A stretch of 64,000 bases of DNA from positions 1 through 64,000 of the forward strand of contig DYJA01000015.1 of the NCBI GenBank assembly GCA_020723345.1, written 5' to 3'. Positions 16,859-25,473 of the stretch are shown here, one piece after another (the first letter of the stretch is position 1; the number at the start of each line of letters is the position of its first letter). The stretch comes from Candidatus Aquidulcis sp. Its GTDB lineage: Bacteria; Chloroflexota; Anaerolineae; UBA4142. The position numbers and the translations under genes are program-made. A model generated the notes under the pieces. It was not told the origin of the DNA and ran no database searches. It saw only the letters and a list, made by a program, of their open reading frames with translations.

Positions 16859-17331
16859 TGTTTGGTTGCCTTTCCTAGATCGGGCATTAGGGCTTGAGGA
16901 GCACGTATGGAGCGTACCAGGTTCGCTGGGCGCGCTCTGAAAATCGGTGTACCCAGGAACCCAAAACGAGATGGCGCAATCCAGTGATAATTGCCTCCGA
17001 TTAATCTCGCAAAGTATTCGCCCTGGTCGTACCCACCTCCGGCTCCATGCGCAATCAGCACTGGGGAACCGTCACCAAATTCGGTGTACTCGATCGGTCC
17101 GCACGTTGTCTTAATCATCATACCGCCGCTCACAATCCGCTGGTATGCCAGAGACATAGCGTGCCGGTATTGCGTGTAGACGAGCCCCGCGGGTATCGCC
17201 ACGCCGAGCAACACCGATCCAAGAATGAATCGCTTGTCAACGCTCCGATGCAAATTGCCTCCATCTCTCCGAGCAGTCAATGGACGCCATGTTGTAAAAA
17301 GTACGTGGCGTAAAGGTCTTAATCGTTGCAC
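16855..17331 (-). pseudogene. Truncated alpha/beta hydrolase
   Basis: The frame encodes a membrane-anchor segment (FILGSVLLGVAIPAGLVYTQ) followed by the N-terminal third of an alpha/beta hydrolase: CGPIEYTEFGDGSPVLIAHG then GGYDQG and WIAPSRFGFLGTP. The oxyanion HG motif is present, but the nucleophile-Ser and catalytic-His regions are missing and the protein stops shortly after. I read it as a remnant. It ends with a 4-nt overlap with the tandem PII-like gene. Confidence 0.6.
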
Positions 17332-17366
17332 GAGGAAATTGCTCTATTCGTGTTGGGTTGCTCACC

Positions 17367-17717
17367 CTAGTTTCTCCGCGTTTCGTCTTGCTTGGATTGG
17401 CATTTGACACACAGCGTGGCATACGGTATCGCAATCAATCGTTCGGGGTTGATGCGGTTTCCGCATTGAACGCAAACGCCGTACAGATTTTCTTGCAGAC
17501 GATGCAGACAAGTTTGGATTCGCTCTACTTGCCAACGCGCTTGAGCGATGAGCGCAAGTTGGCGCACCTGTGTCGTCTCGCGCAGCGCGCGATCCACAGG
17601 ATCAGCATCGCGGTCCGTCCGGCGACTCAAGTTTTTCGATTCATCTTCAATGCGTTTGATAAGTGTATCGCGTTGCTCGCACAATTGTTGCCGAATGGCT
17701 TTGGAACATACAATCAT
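17367..17717 (-). CDS. DksA/TraR-type zinc finger protein
   Basis: About 116 residues from the ATG at 17717, preceded by AGGAGG at 5 nt. A helical N-terminal part is followed by a C4 zinc finger: YGVCVQCG, about 15 residues, then LCVKCQ near the C-terminus. This is the DksA/TraR family fold whose members bind RNA polymerase in the secondary channel and modulate promoters with ppGpp. The coiled-coil is shorter than in E. coli DksA and the usual DxxDxA tip is not evident, so a TraR/YocK-like regulator is more likely than DksA itself. Confidence 0.85.
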   Translation of the reverse strand: MIVCSKAIRQQLCEQRDTLIKRIEDESKNLSRRTDRDADPVDRALRETTQVRQLALIAQARWQVERIQTCLHRLQENLYGVCVQCGNRINPERLIAIPYATLCVKCQSKQDETRRN

Positions 17718-17808
17718 CTGATCCTCCTTTCCCCAGCGCAATCGGTGCGCCAACAGTGTCTTGACGAGGGGATGCTGCGAATAGCATACAGAGAAAAAAC
17801 GAAAGTTG

Positions 17809-17907
17809 CCTCAACTCTGACTAAAAGGAACCTAAAATTTTCCTCAACTCTGACTAAAAGGAACCTAAAATTTTCCTCAACTCTGACTAAAAGGAACCTA
17901 AAATTTT
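17809..17907. repeat. Three perfect 33-bp tandem repeats
   Basis: Three consecutive identical units start at 17809, 17842 and 17875, each beginning CCTCAACTCTGACTAAAAGG and ending in AAAATTTT. There are no spacers, so it is not CRISPR. The array lies just beyond the terminator hairpin of the two-component operon. It is much more AT-rich than its surroundings. Confidence 0.9.
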
Positions 17908-17915
17908 CCTAAAAC

Positions 17916-17947
17916 AATGGGGCTTGGTTCTTCAACCAAGCCCCATT
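17916..17947 (-). terminator. Terminator of the two-component operon
   Basis: A 14-bp perfect stem (AATGGGGCTTGGTT with its complement, 4-nt loop) lies 3 nt beyond the histidine kinase stop. On the minus strand it is followed by GTTTTAGG and then more T-rich sequence, consistent with intrinsic termination. Confidence 0.75.
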
Positions 17948-17949
17948 TG

Positions 17950-19353
17950 TCATTTTGGCAGTGAAAAGATAACTTGTGTTCCCTTCCCTACGTCGCTCTC
18001 CACCCGAATCTCGCCGCCATGCGCGGTGATGACTTCACGACAAATTGCCAACCCCAACCCCATGCCGCGTTTTTCAAGTGGGCGCGATTCGCCCCCGCGA
18101 TAGAATTGCTGAAAGAGATGCGGCATTTCTTCGGGGGCAATGCCCGTGCCTGTGTCAGCGACGCGAATCCACACGGCATCTTTGTCTGTATCAATTATCA
18201 CGCCGACGCAACCGCCGCGCGGCGTGAACTTGAGCGCATTGTCCAGTAGGTTTGTCATCACTTGAATCAAGCGATCCTCATCGCCGTGAATCAGTGGTAG
18301 ATCGGACGGGACTTGAATGTTCAAAGTGATTCCCGATTTTGCGGCGACGCTCTTGTAATTCACCACACTCGCGCGGACAACATCTTCCAGCGAGATCTCG
18401 GAACGATGCAGTTGCATCGGTCGCAGCGCGCCTTTGGCAACCCCGCGCAGGGTGCCCAATAATCGTTCCAATCGCGACACTTCTGCTGTAACATCGACCA
18501 GGAATGAATCACGTGTTTCAGCGTCGGCATTCGGATAGTCGCGCAAGGTCTCCAACCCGGCGCGTATCCCTGCCAGCGGTCGTCCAAGTTCATGAATAAT
18601 CGCCGCGAGTTGACGTGTGCGCGCCTGTTCCGCGCCTTCCAATCGCGCCGCCATTTCGTTAAAGTTCTGCGCCAGTTGCCCGACTTCGTCCTGGCTCCGC
18701 ATCGGCACGCGGGCGCGATAATCCCCTGCGGCAATTCTTTGCGCGCCTTCGCCAAGTTGGCGCAAGGGTCGCGTAATCGTCGCGGCTAATCCCAGCGCCA
18801 ACCCCAAGCCAACGATTCCCGTCAACACTACGCCGACGAGAACCGTCCCGCGTAATTGATTGAATTGGGCGCGCACATCATCCACCGCATACGAAAGGCG
18901 CAGCGCGCCCACGGTGACATCGTTGTTACGCAAGGGCAGTACGACAAAAGCGACTTCGGTCGAAAATCCAGGTCCAATGCCTTGCGCCACTTGCCCGCTC
19001 AACGCGCGCATGATCGATTCGTCAGGATGGCGCGTGCCAATGCGCGCGGCATCCTCCTGGCGCGTCGAAGCCAAGATGGTGGCATCGCGCGAGAGCAGGA
19101 CCACGCGCGCATCGGTCAGTCCCGATATACCCGCGAGAAAATTCTGCGCGGTTGAAAGATTCTCGACGACGGATGGATTAGACTGGGCGCGATCCTGCAG
19201 CAGGTGCGCTTGGTAGGCAAGTTGCTGGAGCAAACTACTGTCGAACCACTCTTCCAGAAAATAGAGGAGATACAAGGTGAGGATCGGCATCAGAAAGAGG
19301 ACAGGGAGGATATGACTTGCGACAAGTTTCGCGCGTAGAGAGCGAAATATCAT
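17950..19353 (-). CDS. Sensor histidine kinase
   Basis: Membrane kinase of 467 residues. It has an N-terminal helix (about 8-28), an extracytoplasmic sensor of about 130 residues and a second helix (about 172-195). A HAMP linker (TRPLRQLGEGAQRIAAGDY) leads to HisKA with the phospho-accepting His in IIHELGRPLAGI. The HATPase_c domain has DNALKFTPRGG, DTGTGIAPEE and GMGLGLAICREV. It shares a 4-nt overlap with its response regulator gene. Signal unknown. Confidence 0.93.
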   Translation of the reverse strand: MIFRSLRAKLVASHILPVLFLMPILTLYLLYFLEEWFDSSLLQQLAYQAHLLQDRAQSNPSVVENLSTAQNFLAGISGLTDARVVLLSRDATILASTRQEDAARIGTRHPDESIMRALSGQVAQGIGPGFSTEVAFVVLPLRNNDVTVGALRLSYAVDDVRAQFNQLRGTVLVGVVLTGIVGLGLALGLAATITRPLRQLGEGAQRIAAGDYRARVPMRSQDEVGQLAQNFNEMAARLEGAEQARTRQLAAIIHELGRPLAGIRAGLETLRDYPNADAETRDSFLVDVTAEVSRLERLLGTLRGVAKGALRPMQLHRSEISLEDVVRASVVNYKSVAAKSGITLNIQVPSDLPLIHGDEDRLIQVMTNLLDNALKFTPRGGCVGVIIDTDKDAVWIRVADTGTGIAPEEMPHLFQQFYRGGESRPLEKRGMGLGLAICREVITAHGGEIRVESDVGKGTQVIFSLPK

Positions 19354-20048
19354 TTCTCTACCTCCGTGGCAAACATGTAACCGACGCCGCGCACGGTCTG
19401 GATGTAGCGTAGGTGGCGGGGGTCTTGCTCAATCCGTTCGCGCAACCACCCCATATACACGTACAGCACCTGCACTGCGCCCGCAAATTCCTCGCCCCAG
19501 ACGGCGTCGAGTAAATAATCGGTGGTGAGAACCGTGCCTGCGTTCGCCATCAACAGACGCAAGAGTTCAAATTCCTTCGGTCGCAAATGCACGCGTTTGC
19601 CGCGCACGTTCACCTCGCGCGATTTGGGATTCAGCGTGACCTGTCCAATCTGCATAGTTTCCTCGCCCGCGACTTCGGGCGCGCGTTCGATGCGGCGTAG
19701 CACGGCGCGGATGCGTGCCGACAGTTCGCGCGTTCCAAAGGGCTTGGTGACATAGTCCTCCGCGCCGAGTTCCAGTCCAACGACGATATCGTTCTCCTCA
19801 CCGCGTGCCGTCAAGAAAATGATGGGCGCGTTGATCTCGCGCTTGAGCGTCCGCGCCACATCGAGACCGTCGCGATCGGGCAAGCCGATGTCCAGCAAAA
19901 CGAGGTCGGGGCGATCGCGCCGCGCGAACGACAAGGCGTCCTCGCCACAATCCGCCGTCGTCACCACATAGCCCTCGTGCTCAAGACGGTACTTGAGACT
20001 GCGGCGGACGAGTTCGTCGTCATCTACGACCAGAATCTTGTTAGCCAT
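19350..20048 (-). CDS. OmpR/PhoB-family response regulator
   Basis: About 232 residues from the ATG at 20048, where the canonical NKILVVDDDELVRRSL begins. The receiver domain has the phospho-acceptor Asp in LVLLDIGLPDRDGLD and Lys in VTKPF. The C-terminal winged helix (VHLRPKEFELLRLLMANAG then VYMGWLRERIE and TVRGVGYMF) binds DNA. It is cotranscribed with the histidine kinase. Confidence 0.95.
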   Translation of the reverse strand: MANKILVVDDDELVRRSLKYRLEHEGYVVTTADCGEDALSFARRDRPDLVLLDIGLPDRDGLDVARTLKREINAPIIFLTARGEENDIVVGLELGAEDYVTKPFGTRELSARIRAVLRRIERAPEVAGEETMQIGQVTLNPKSREVNVRGKRVHLRPKEFELLRLLMANAGTVLTTDYLLDAVWGEEFAGAVQVLYVYMGWLRERIEQDPRHLRYIQTVRGVGYMFATEVEK

Positions 20049-20069
20049 TTTTAGGTTTTCCTCACGCTG

Positions 20070-20078
20070 ATTATACCA
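20070..20078 (-). promoter_or_regulatory. Extended -10 promoter of the two-component operon
   Basis: On the minus strand TGGTATAAT lies about 22 nt before the response-regulator ATG. The TGn extension compensates for the lack of a clear -35 box. Confidence 0.5.
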
Positions 20079-20133
20079 CAGAGCACACTTGTACAGTATT
20101 CCTTCGCAGAAACTATCACGACCGCGAAGATTC

Positions 20134-20205
20134 TTGGGACACAGATGAACACAGATAAACACAGATAGAAAAATCAGTGTTCATCAGTGTTTATCAGTGT
20201 CCAAA
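20134..20205. repeat. Palindromic ACACAGAT-type repeat, second copy
   Basis: GGACACAGATGAACACAGAT and following units pair with the ATCAGTGTT-type units ending GTGTCC. Same family as 14141-14217. Confidence 0.7.
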
Positions 20206-20560
20206 AGATTTGGTTGCGGCTATGCTGCGCTATGAAATAACTGACGGGTAAGCCCCGCCTCTGGCGGGGAGACTCCCAGCGTTTGACCTCCGTTATGCAG
20301 CCGCGGCTTTGAATTTGCGGTTCGAAAAAAACGGGTGAGGTCGATTGTAACCTCACCCGTTCGCTTTTTGGGTCGAAACATGTGCTTTGTCGTTCGGCCG
20401 ATGCTATACCCCAAATGCTCTGCAGTTGGCTTCACCAAGTCGAACTGCTTGAAATCAACTGCTTTTAGGCAAACCCACTTGAGTTGGGCGAGAAGCGGGC
20501 TTGTCGATGAGATTGGGCTGTGTACAATGCCAACAGGAGAGTTGGTCTCCAGGCCTGTCA
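20206..20560. other. Intergenic region without a recognised gene
   Basis: Open frames exist on both strands (for example minus 20220-20564), but none resembles a known protein and all read through a strong hairpin. I see only the hairpin at 20330-20361 and a CCCGCC/GGCGGG pair near 20252-20270. Confidence 0.5.
20330..20361. terminator. Bidirectional terminator-like hairpin
   Basis: AACGGGTGAGGT at 20330-20341 pairs perfectly with ACCTCACCCGTT at 20350-20361. On the minus strand the stem is followed by a run of T residues; on the plus strand CGCTTTTTG follows. No recognised gene ends here in either direction. Confidence 0.65.
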
Positions 20561-20565
20561 ACAAT

Positions 20566-20800
20566 CCGCCTGTTCGATTTCGCCAAACCGCATTTGCGTC
20601 CGCGCCACGATCTCGCCGCGAACGTCGTTCACAGCGCGCACGCCAGCGACGTGGATCACGTGATCGTGGATGGACGCTTTCTGCTTCGCAAAGGCGAATT
20701 GACGACGCTCGACGAAGAGAAGCTCATGCGCGAGACGGAGCGCCGCGCGTTTCGTTTGGTCGGATCAGAGATGCAACAGGTACGGGAGTACAAGGGTTAG
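20566..20800 (+). pseudogene. C-terminal remnant of an MtaD-like amidohydrolase
   Basis: The frame encodes FAKPHLRPRHDLAANVVHSA then ASDVDHVIVDGRFLLRKGEL. This is the conserved C-terminal segment of 5-methylthioadenosine/S-adenosylhomocysteine deaminase-type amidohydrolases. The metal-binding barrel upstream is absent, so this is the last ~75 residues of a lost gene. Confidence 0.75.
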
Positions 20801-20807
20801 CGTTGTC

Positions 20808-20943
20808 ACTGTCATTGCGAGGAGCATCCTGAGCGGAGCAGCGCTTTTTGCTGCGGAGTCGAAGGATGCGGTGCTGAGCGATAGTCGAAGCAAGCAATCC
20901 CCAAGTTACTCGGAGATTGCTTCGCTCCGCTCGCAATGACAGT
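20808..20943. repeat. MITE-like element with 14-bp terminal inverted repeats
   Basis: ACTGTCATTGCGAG at the left end and CTCGCAATGACAGT at the right are exact inverted repeats. Inside are CCTGAGC and GTCGAAGGA cores shared with other palindromes in the window. About 136 bp, no coding capacity; REP or MITE type. Confidence 0.75.
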
Positions 20944-20984
20944 CGGTTTGGGTTTCCCGTTGATTCGTGTTACAATCCGGCTCG

Positions 20985-22277
20985 ATGAACGATTTTGTTT
21001 TGCCGAAGCCGGCGCGGGATCTTCTCCGCGCCGTTGTGATTGGCGTGGTGATCGGCGCGATTTTCAGCGCGTTTGTCCTCGCGAATTTACAATCCGATTT
21101 GCTCCAACAAAAATTCATGTCGTTGCGTTATCGCGTCGCCGCGCTGCTGCCTCATTCCGCCGAACCGCAATTTGTCCCGACTCCGCTTGCCGCGCCGACC
21201 GCCGACGGACGACCGCCGACCGATGATGCGGTGCCGACACCCGAATTACCCAATCACCCCATCACCCAACAACCCGCTCCCACCGCTCCGCGCTCTCCCT
21301 CCCGCGCGCCCACGCGTACCCCGACGACTTTGCCGCCGGAGATCACGCCGATCCTGCCGACGGTCGCGTTGCGCGCGATCAAGCCGGACTATCAACGCTG
21401 GAACAATTGCGGACCGACGACGCTCGGCATGGCGCTGCAATATTTCGGCAAGCCCGATCCGCAAGCGGAGATCGCCGCGTTCACCAAACCGAATCCCGAT
21501 GATCGCAACGTCCGCCCGGACGAACTTGCCGCGTACGCGCATCGCGCGGGACTGCATACGATCATTCGCGTAAACGGCACGCTGGATCGCTTGAAATTGT
21601 TGTTGTCGAATGGCGTGCCGGTGATCGTCGAAACCGCGCTCGTCAAACAGCCGCAGGGCTGGATGGGACATTATCGTTTGCTGATTGGCTACGACGCCAC
21701 GCTGCGCGAGTTCAACACGATGGATTCGTACGACGGACCCAACGTCAAGATTTCGTTCGACGATCTCGACGCCGAATGGGAAACCTTCAATCGGCTTTAT
21801 CTCGTTATCTACGACGACGCGCAAGCCGCGCGCGTCCGCGCGTTGCTCGCGGACACGCTGGACGATCAGACGATGTACGCGCAAGCCGCCGCGCGCGCCC
21901 GCGCCGACATCGCCGCGGATCCGCAGAACGCGTTCGCGCAGTTCAACCTGGGATCGTCGCTCGTCGGGTTGAAACGCTACGCCGATGCCGCCGCCGCGTT
22001 CGACCAGGCGCGCACGCTCGGCTTGCCCTGGCGCATGTTGTGGTACCAACACGATCCGTACGTCGCGTACCTGCGCGTCGGACGGAACGAGGAGGTGATC
22101 GCGCTCGCCGATTCCTTGTTGAGCAAAACCGACGATCTCGAAGAATCGCATTATTACAAAGGATTGGCTCTGCGCGCGCTCGGTCGCGCCGCCGAAGCGC
22201 GCCGCGAATTTGAAACCGCGCTGCGCTACAACAAGAATTATCGCGACGCGCTGAATGCGCTGACGAATTACAAATGA
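20985..22277 (+). CDS. Membrane-anchored C39-like peptidase with TPR repeats
   Basis: About 430 residues from the ATG at 20985. One N-terminal membrane helix (about 15-36) is followed by a Pro/Thr-rich stalk (about 65-125). A papain-like C39-type domain comes next, with the catalytic Cys in WNNCGPTTLGMALQYFG, His in GHYRLLIGYD and Asp in FNTMDSYDG. The C-terminal ~140 residues are TPR-like (AQFNLGSSLVGLKRYADAA then HYYKGLALRALGRAAEA). It probably acts outside the membrane as a cysteine peptidase or bacteriocin-type processing enzyme; no substrate gene is adjacent. Confidence 0.8.
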   Translation: MNDFVLPKPARDLLRAVVIGVVIGAIFSAFVLANLQSDLLQQKFMSLRYRVAALLPHSAEPQFVPTPLAAPTADGRPPTDDAVPTPELPNHPITQQPAPTAPRSPSRAPTRTPTTLPPEITPILPTVALRAIKPDYQRWNNCGPTTLGMALQYFGKPDPQAEIAAFTKPNPDDRNVRPDELAAYAHRAGLHTIIRVNGTLDRLKLLLSNGVPVIVETALVKQPQGWMGHYRLLIGYDATLREFNTMDSYDGPNVKISFDDLDAEWETFNRLYLVIYDDAQAARVRALLADTLDDQTMYAQAAARARADIAADPQNAFAQFNLGSSLVGLKRYADAAAAFDQARTLGLPWRMLWYQHDPYVAYLRVGRNEEVIALADSLLSKTDDLEESHYYKGLALRALGRAAEARREFETALRYNKNYRDALNALTNYK

Positions 22278-22334
22278 ACAAATGACAAATGACAAAACGT
22301 GCTGCGTGTTGCGTGACTGAACACTGTTGACTGT

Positions 22335-22457
22335 TAGGGCTTTGTCATTGTCATTTCGAGGAGGCGGTTTGTGCCGACGAGAAATCTCGGCTGCCTAGGC
22401 GGAGATTTCTCGCTCCGCTCGAAATGACAACCTACACCTGACTTTGACAAAGCCCTA
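22335..22457. repeat. MITE-like element with nested inverted repeats
   Basis: TAGGGCTTTGTCA (22335-22347) is the exact complement of 22445-22457. A second inverted pair (GTCATTTCGAG with CTCGAAATGAC) is nested inside. No coding capacity. It fills the gap upstream of brnT. Confidence 0.75.
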
Positions 22458-22474
22458 GTTGACTGTTGACTGAT

Positions 22475-22503
22475 TTGACGCGCTTGAATAAATATGATAG
22501 CAT
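22475..22503 (+). promoter_or_regulatory. Possible promoter of the BrnTA pair
   Basis: TTGACG, a 17-nt spacer, then TAGCAT, 18 nt before the brnT ATG. The -10 is imperfect. Confidence 0.4.
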
Positions 22504-22521
22504 AGTTCACGAGCCGCAGTC

Positions 22522-22821
22522 ATGTTTCCGACGAACCTCGAATTTGAATGGAGCGTTCGCAAAGCCGCCGCCAATCTCCGCAAGCACGGTGTCAGTTTTG
22601 AAGAGGCGACGACTTGCTTTGACGACCCACACGCGCTCATCTTTGCCGATGAAGATCACACGGACGACGAGCCGCGCGAAATTCTCATCGGATATTCCAA
22701 CCGCAATCGGTTGCTGTTCGTTTCTTTTGTTCAGCGTTCGGCAAACCGCGTGCGCTTGATCAGCACACGCCACGCCGATGCCCAGGAGCGCAGAGATTAT
22801 GAAGAAAGTACATTTGACTGA
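22522..22821 (+). CDS. brnT: BrnT-family ribonuclease toxin
   Basis: Protein of 99 residues with the BrnT pattern: FEWSVRKAAANLRKHGVSFE at the N-terminus, then CFDDPHALIFADEDH, REILIGYSNRNRLLFVSF and VRLISTRHADAQERRDYE at the end. BrnT toxins are RelE-fold RNases neutralised by BrnA. It overlaps the next gene by 23 nt. Confidence 0.9.
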   Translation: MFPTNLEFEWSVRKAAANLRKHGVSFEEATTCFDDPHALIFADEDHTDDEPREILIGYSNRNRLLFVSFVQRSANRVRLISTRHADAQERRDYEESTFD

Positions 22822-23077
22822 ACATATTCCCGGTCTGGACGATTACGAACTCAAGCGGCACTATGACTTGGATTACTCCAAAGCCAAGCCCAACCGTTTT
22901 GCCCACGGCGGCAAGCGCCCGCGCGCGGGTCGCAAGCCCCTATCGTCGCATGAGACCAAGGGCAAGCCAATTGTCCGCCGGACCGTCACTCTCACCGCGC
23001 CGCACTTGGCTTATCTGCGTAAACTCGACTCGAACGTCTCGCGCGCGATCCGTAAACTCATTGACGCCGCCAGGTAG
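22799..23077 (+). CDS. brnA: BrnA-type antitoxin
   Basis: About 92 residues from the ATG at 22799. An N-terminal toxin-binding part (HIPGLDDYELKRHYDLDYSK) precedes a basic region (GGKRPRAGRKP) and a C-terminal helical part (HLAYLRKLDSNVSRAIRKLI), consistent with a DNA-binding antitoxin. Position directly after brnT makes the assignment firm, although the tail differs from textbook BrnA. Confidence 0.75.
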   Translation: MKKVHLTEHIPGLDDYELKRHYDLDYSKAKPNRFAHGGKRPRAGRKPLSSHETKGKPIVRRTVTLTAPHLAYLRKLDSNVSRAIRKLIDAAR

Positions 23078-23101
23078 GGGCGACCTTGTGTCGTCGCTCC
23101 T

Positions 23102-24463
23102 ATGCCCCGCTTCCTCTCCACTTCCATCCTTTCCGATCGCCGCCTGCTGATCTCTTCGGCGATTGTTGCTGCCGGGTTCTTTTCAAGCAAGGTGTTCGGC
23201 TTGCTGCGCGAAATTCTAATCGCGCGCGCGTTCGGCACCGGCGGCGATCTCGACGCGTTCTTCGCGGCAACCCAGTTTTCGGATTTGCTTTTCGCCGTGA
23301 TCGCCGGGGGCGCGCTCGCGTCCGTGTTCATTCCGATTTTCAGCGGCTATCTCAATCGCGATGATAACGCGCGCCGCGCCGGGTGGGCATTTGCGAGCGC
23401 GGTTATGACCGATGTGTTTCTGGCGGTGACGCTGTTTGCGCTCGCCGGAATGATCTTTGCCGCGCCGCTCACCGATCATTTGCTCGCGCCCGGATTTCCC
23501 GCGGCGCGCCGCGCGCTCACCGCCGATTTGCTGCGCCTCGTCTTGCTTTCGACGATCATCTTCGGCGTCAGCGGCACGCTGACCGGGATTCTGCACGCGC
23601 ACAATCATTTTATTCTGCCCGCGCTCGCGCCGTCGCTGTACAATCTCGGCATCATCGCGGGCGTGGTGTGGCTCGCGCCGCGTTTTGGCATTTTCGGTTT
23701 GGCGTATGGCGTCGTCGCCGGCAGCGCGCTGCATCTGGCGATTCAACTGCCCGGCTTGGCGCGCCGCGGCGCGCGCTATGTTCCCACGCTCGGCTTGCGG
23801 CAGACCGGGATGCAAAATCTCCTCGCGCTCCTCGGTCCGCGCGTCGTCACGATGTTCGTCGTGCGCGCAACCTGGATCGCGATGACCAACCTCGCCTCGC
23901 GGTTGGGCGAAGGGAGCGTCAGCGCGCTCAGTTACGCGTACTCGATTTGGCAATTTCCCGAATCGTTGATCGGTACCGCGATTGCGCTTGCCGCGTTTCC
24001 GCGTCTCGCGGCGTACGCGGCAGAAGGCAAGCGCGACGAACTGCGCGCGACGTACAAGCGCGCGCTCGTTTCGATTCTCGGCTTGGCGATTCCGGCGACG
24101 CTCGCGCTGATCGTGTTCGCGCGTCCGGTCGTCGCGCTGGTCTTGCAGCGCGGCGCGTTCGGCGGCGCGTCGACGGAACTCGTCGCGACGGTGCTGCAAT
24201 TCTACGCGCTCGCCGTCGTCGGCGAATCGCTGCTCGAATTGACCGCGCGCATTTTCTACGCGCAGCGCGACGCGCGCACGCCGATGTTCGTCGCGCTGGG
24301 CGCGATGGCGTTGCGCGTCGCGTTGATGATCGTGTGGAGCGATTGGCTGGGCGCGCCGGGACTCGCGCTGGCGTATGCGGTTGGGGTGATCGTGGAGGGC
24401 GGCGTGTTGGGGTGGCTGGCGCAAAAAAAGACCTTCCAGGTTTCCGAAACCTGGAAGGTCTGA
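23102..24463 (+). CDS. murJ: Lipid II flippase MurJ
   Basis: MATE-like MVF-family membrane protein of 453 residues with about fourteen predicted helices. It starts with the family pattern SSKVFGLLREILIARAFGTG and DLDAFFAATQFSDLLFAVIAGGALASVFIP (shown in part), and has GTLTGILHAHNHF in the middle. It flips lipid II for peptidoglycan synthesis. The last codons run through a palindrome (24429-24461), so the C-terminal tail is encoded by a repeat element. Confidence 0.9.
   Translation: MPRFLSTSILSDRRLLISSAIVAAGFFSSKVFGLLREILIARAFGTGGDLDAFFAATQFSDLLFAVIAGGALASVFIPIFSGYLNRDDNARRAGWAFASAVMTDVFLAVTLFALAGMIFAAPLTDHLLAPGFPAARRALTADLLRLVLLSTIIFGVSGTLTGILHAHNHFILPALAPSLYNLGIIAGVVWLAPRFGIFGLAYGVVAGSALHLAIQLPGLARRGARYVPTLGLRQTGMQNLLALLGPRVVTMFVVRATWIAMTNLASRLGEGSVSALSYAYSIWQFPESLIGTAIALAAFPRLAAYAAEGKRDELRATYKRALVSILGLAIPATLALIVFARPVVALVLQRGAFGGASTELVATVLQFYALAVVGESLLELTARIFYAQRDARTPMFVALGAMALRVALMIVWSDWLGAPGLALAYAVGVIVEGGVLGWLAQKKTFQVSETWKV
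24429..24461. repeat. Palindrome covering the murJ 3' end
   Basis: Fifteen-base arms AGACCTTCCAGGTTT and AAACCTGGAAGGTCT flank a 3-nt loop (CCG). The stop codon of murJ begins at the last base. Related palindromes with CAGGTTT/AAACCTG cores lie at 1491-1542 and 32558-32592. It may serve as a terminator for convergent genes. Confidence 0.75.
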
Positions 24464-24471
24464 TCGCAAAA

Positions 24472-25455
24472 TCATTTCCCCGGCATCGGCTTCGCGCCCG
24501 CCGGCGCGGTCACCACAATCGTCGGGTTGTTGAAATCCCACATGTGCGCGCCCATGATCAACGCGCCTTTGTTGGTGGCATCCTTGGCGTCGTGACCCCG
24601 GAACTCGAAACTCCATTTGTGGACGAAACCATCGCCGCACATCCACGTGCTAACCTGTCCGGTGTCGACCACGGAAAATTCACCCTTGTCTTTCGACATC
24701 GCGAGCGCGGACGTGATCGCCGCGTTCTGAACGTTCTTGAAATCGTACACCCACACATCGCACGATTGTCCGTCGAGCGATTCGGTGCGGACTTTTTTAA
24801 AGTCGCTGTCTTTGCCTCCGGCGTAATTTCGGAAATCATCCGGCTTGCCATAGTCCTTGAACCCGGAAGCCATTTTGTCGTCGGTGATATACCATGCTTT
24901 CGGATCCAATCCTGGAATGATGCTCATGCCTTTGACATACGATTTGCCGTCGGCTTCGATGAATTCAATCGTCGCGTTCTGATCGCCGCCGAGCATCGCC
25001 ATCAAGCCGCCCTTGGACACAAAGTGCGAGTTCTTGTTGTCCACTTCGCCGGACATGTTGAAGAACGAAACCTCCTGGTATTTCCCTTGATCGGTGCTGC
25101 CAAATGTCCAGACGAACTCGACGCGATATTTGTTCGCGGTCTTGGTTTTGTTCACGAAATCGGTGAACGGATTGCCGGAAGAGGTCGAACCGGATTGTCC
25201 GGGCAGCCCCGCGCCCGGTTGTGCGGGGACCGGCGCGACTTTGGTCGCTACACCGGACGGCAACCGCGTTCCAACGCCCGTTGGCATCGGTATGAACGAA
25301 GTGTCGCCTGGATTCCCGCCCAGACTCCGCATGATCCCTTCGAATGTGCCGCTCTGTTGGCTCAGCCACCAAAAGCCAACTCCGGAGACCGCGACGCACA
25401 GACACAACACGACGACGCATCCGACGCCGACGGCGATAATAGTTTTGCTTTGCAT
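24472..25455 (-). CDS. Membrane-anchored LppX/LprAFG-like protein
   Basis: Protein of 327 residues. The N-terminal membrane helix (about 5-30) contains a Cys cluster but no convincing lipobox. A Gly/Pro-rich linker precedes a beta-rich domain (from about 95) with TANKYRVEFVWTFG, YVKGMSIIPGLDPKAWYIT, ESLDGQSCDVWVYD and HMWDFNNP. The domain is paralogous to that of the next gene (25585-26454). The fold resembles outer-surface lipid-binding proteins of the LppX type; that is a tentative comparison. Confidence 0.65.
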   Translation of the reverse strand: MQSKTIIAVGVGCVVVLCLCVAVSGVGFWWLSQQSGTFEGIMRSLGGNPGDTSFIPMPTGVGTRLPSGVATKVAPVPAQPGAGLPGQSGSTSSGNPFTDFVNKTKTANKYRVEFVWTFGSTDQGKYQEVSFFNMSGEVDNKNSHFVSKGGLMAMLGGDQNATIEFIEADGKSYVKGMSIIPGLDPKAWYITDDKMASGFKDYGKPDDFRNYAGGKDSDFKKVRTESLDGQSCDVWVYDFKNVQNAAITSALAMSKDKGEFSVVDTGQVSTWMCGDGFVHKWSFEFRGHDAKDATNKGALIMGAHMWDFNNPTIVVTAPAGAKPMPGK

Positions 25456-25473
25456 ACTTCCTCCTCAAAAAGA

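Noticed and set aside
17809-17907. CRISPR array
   Set aside because: Repeats are directly contiguous with no spacers and no cas genes nearby.
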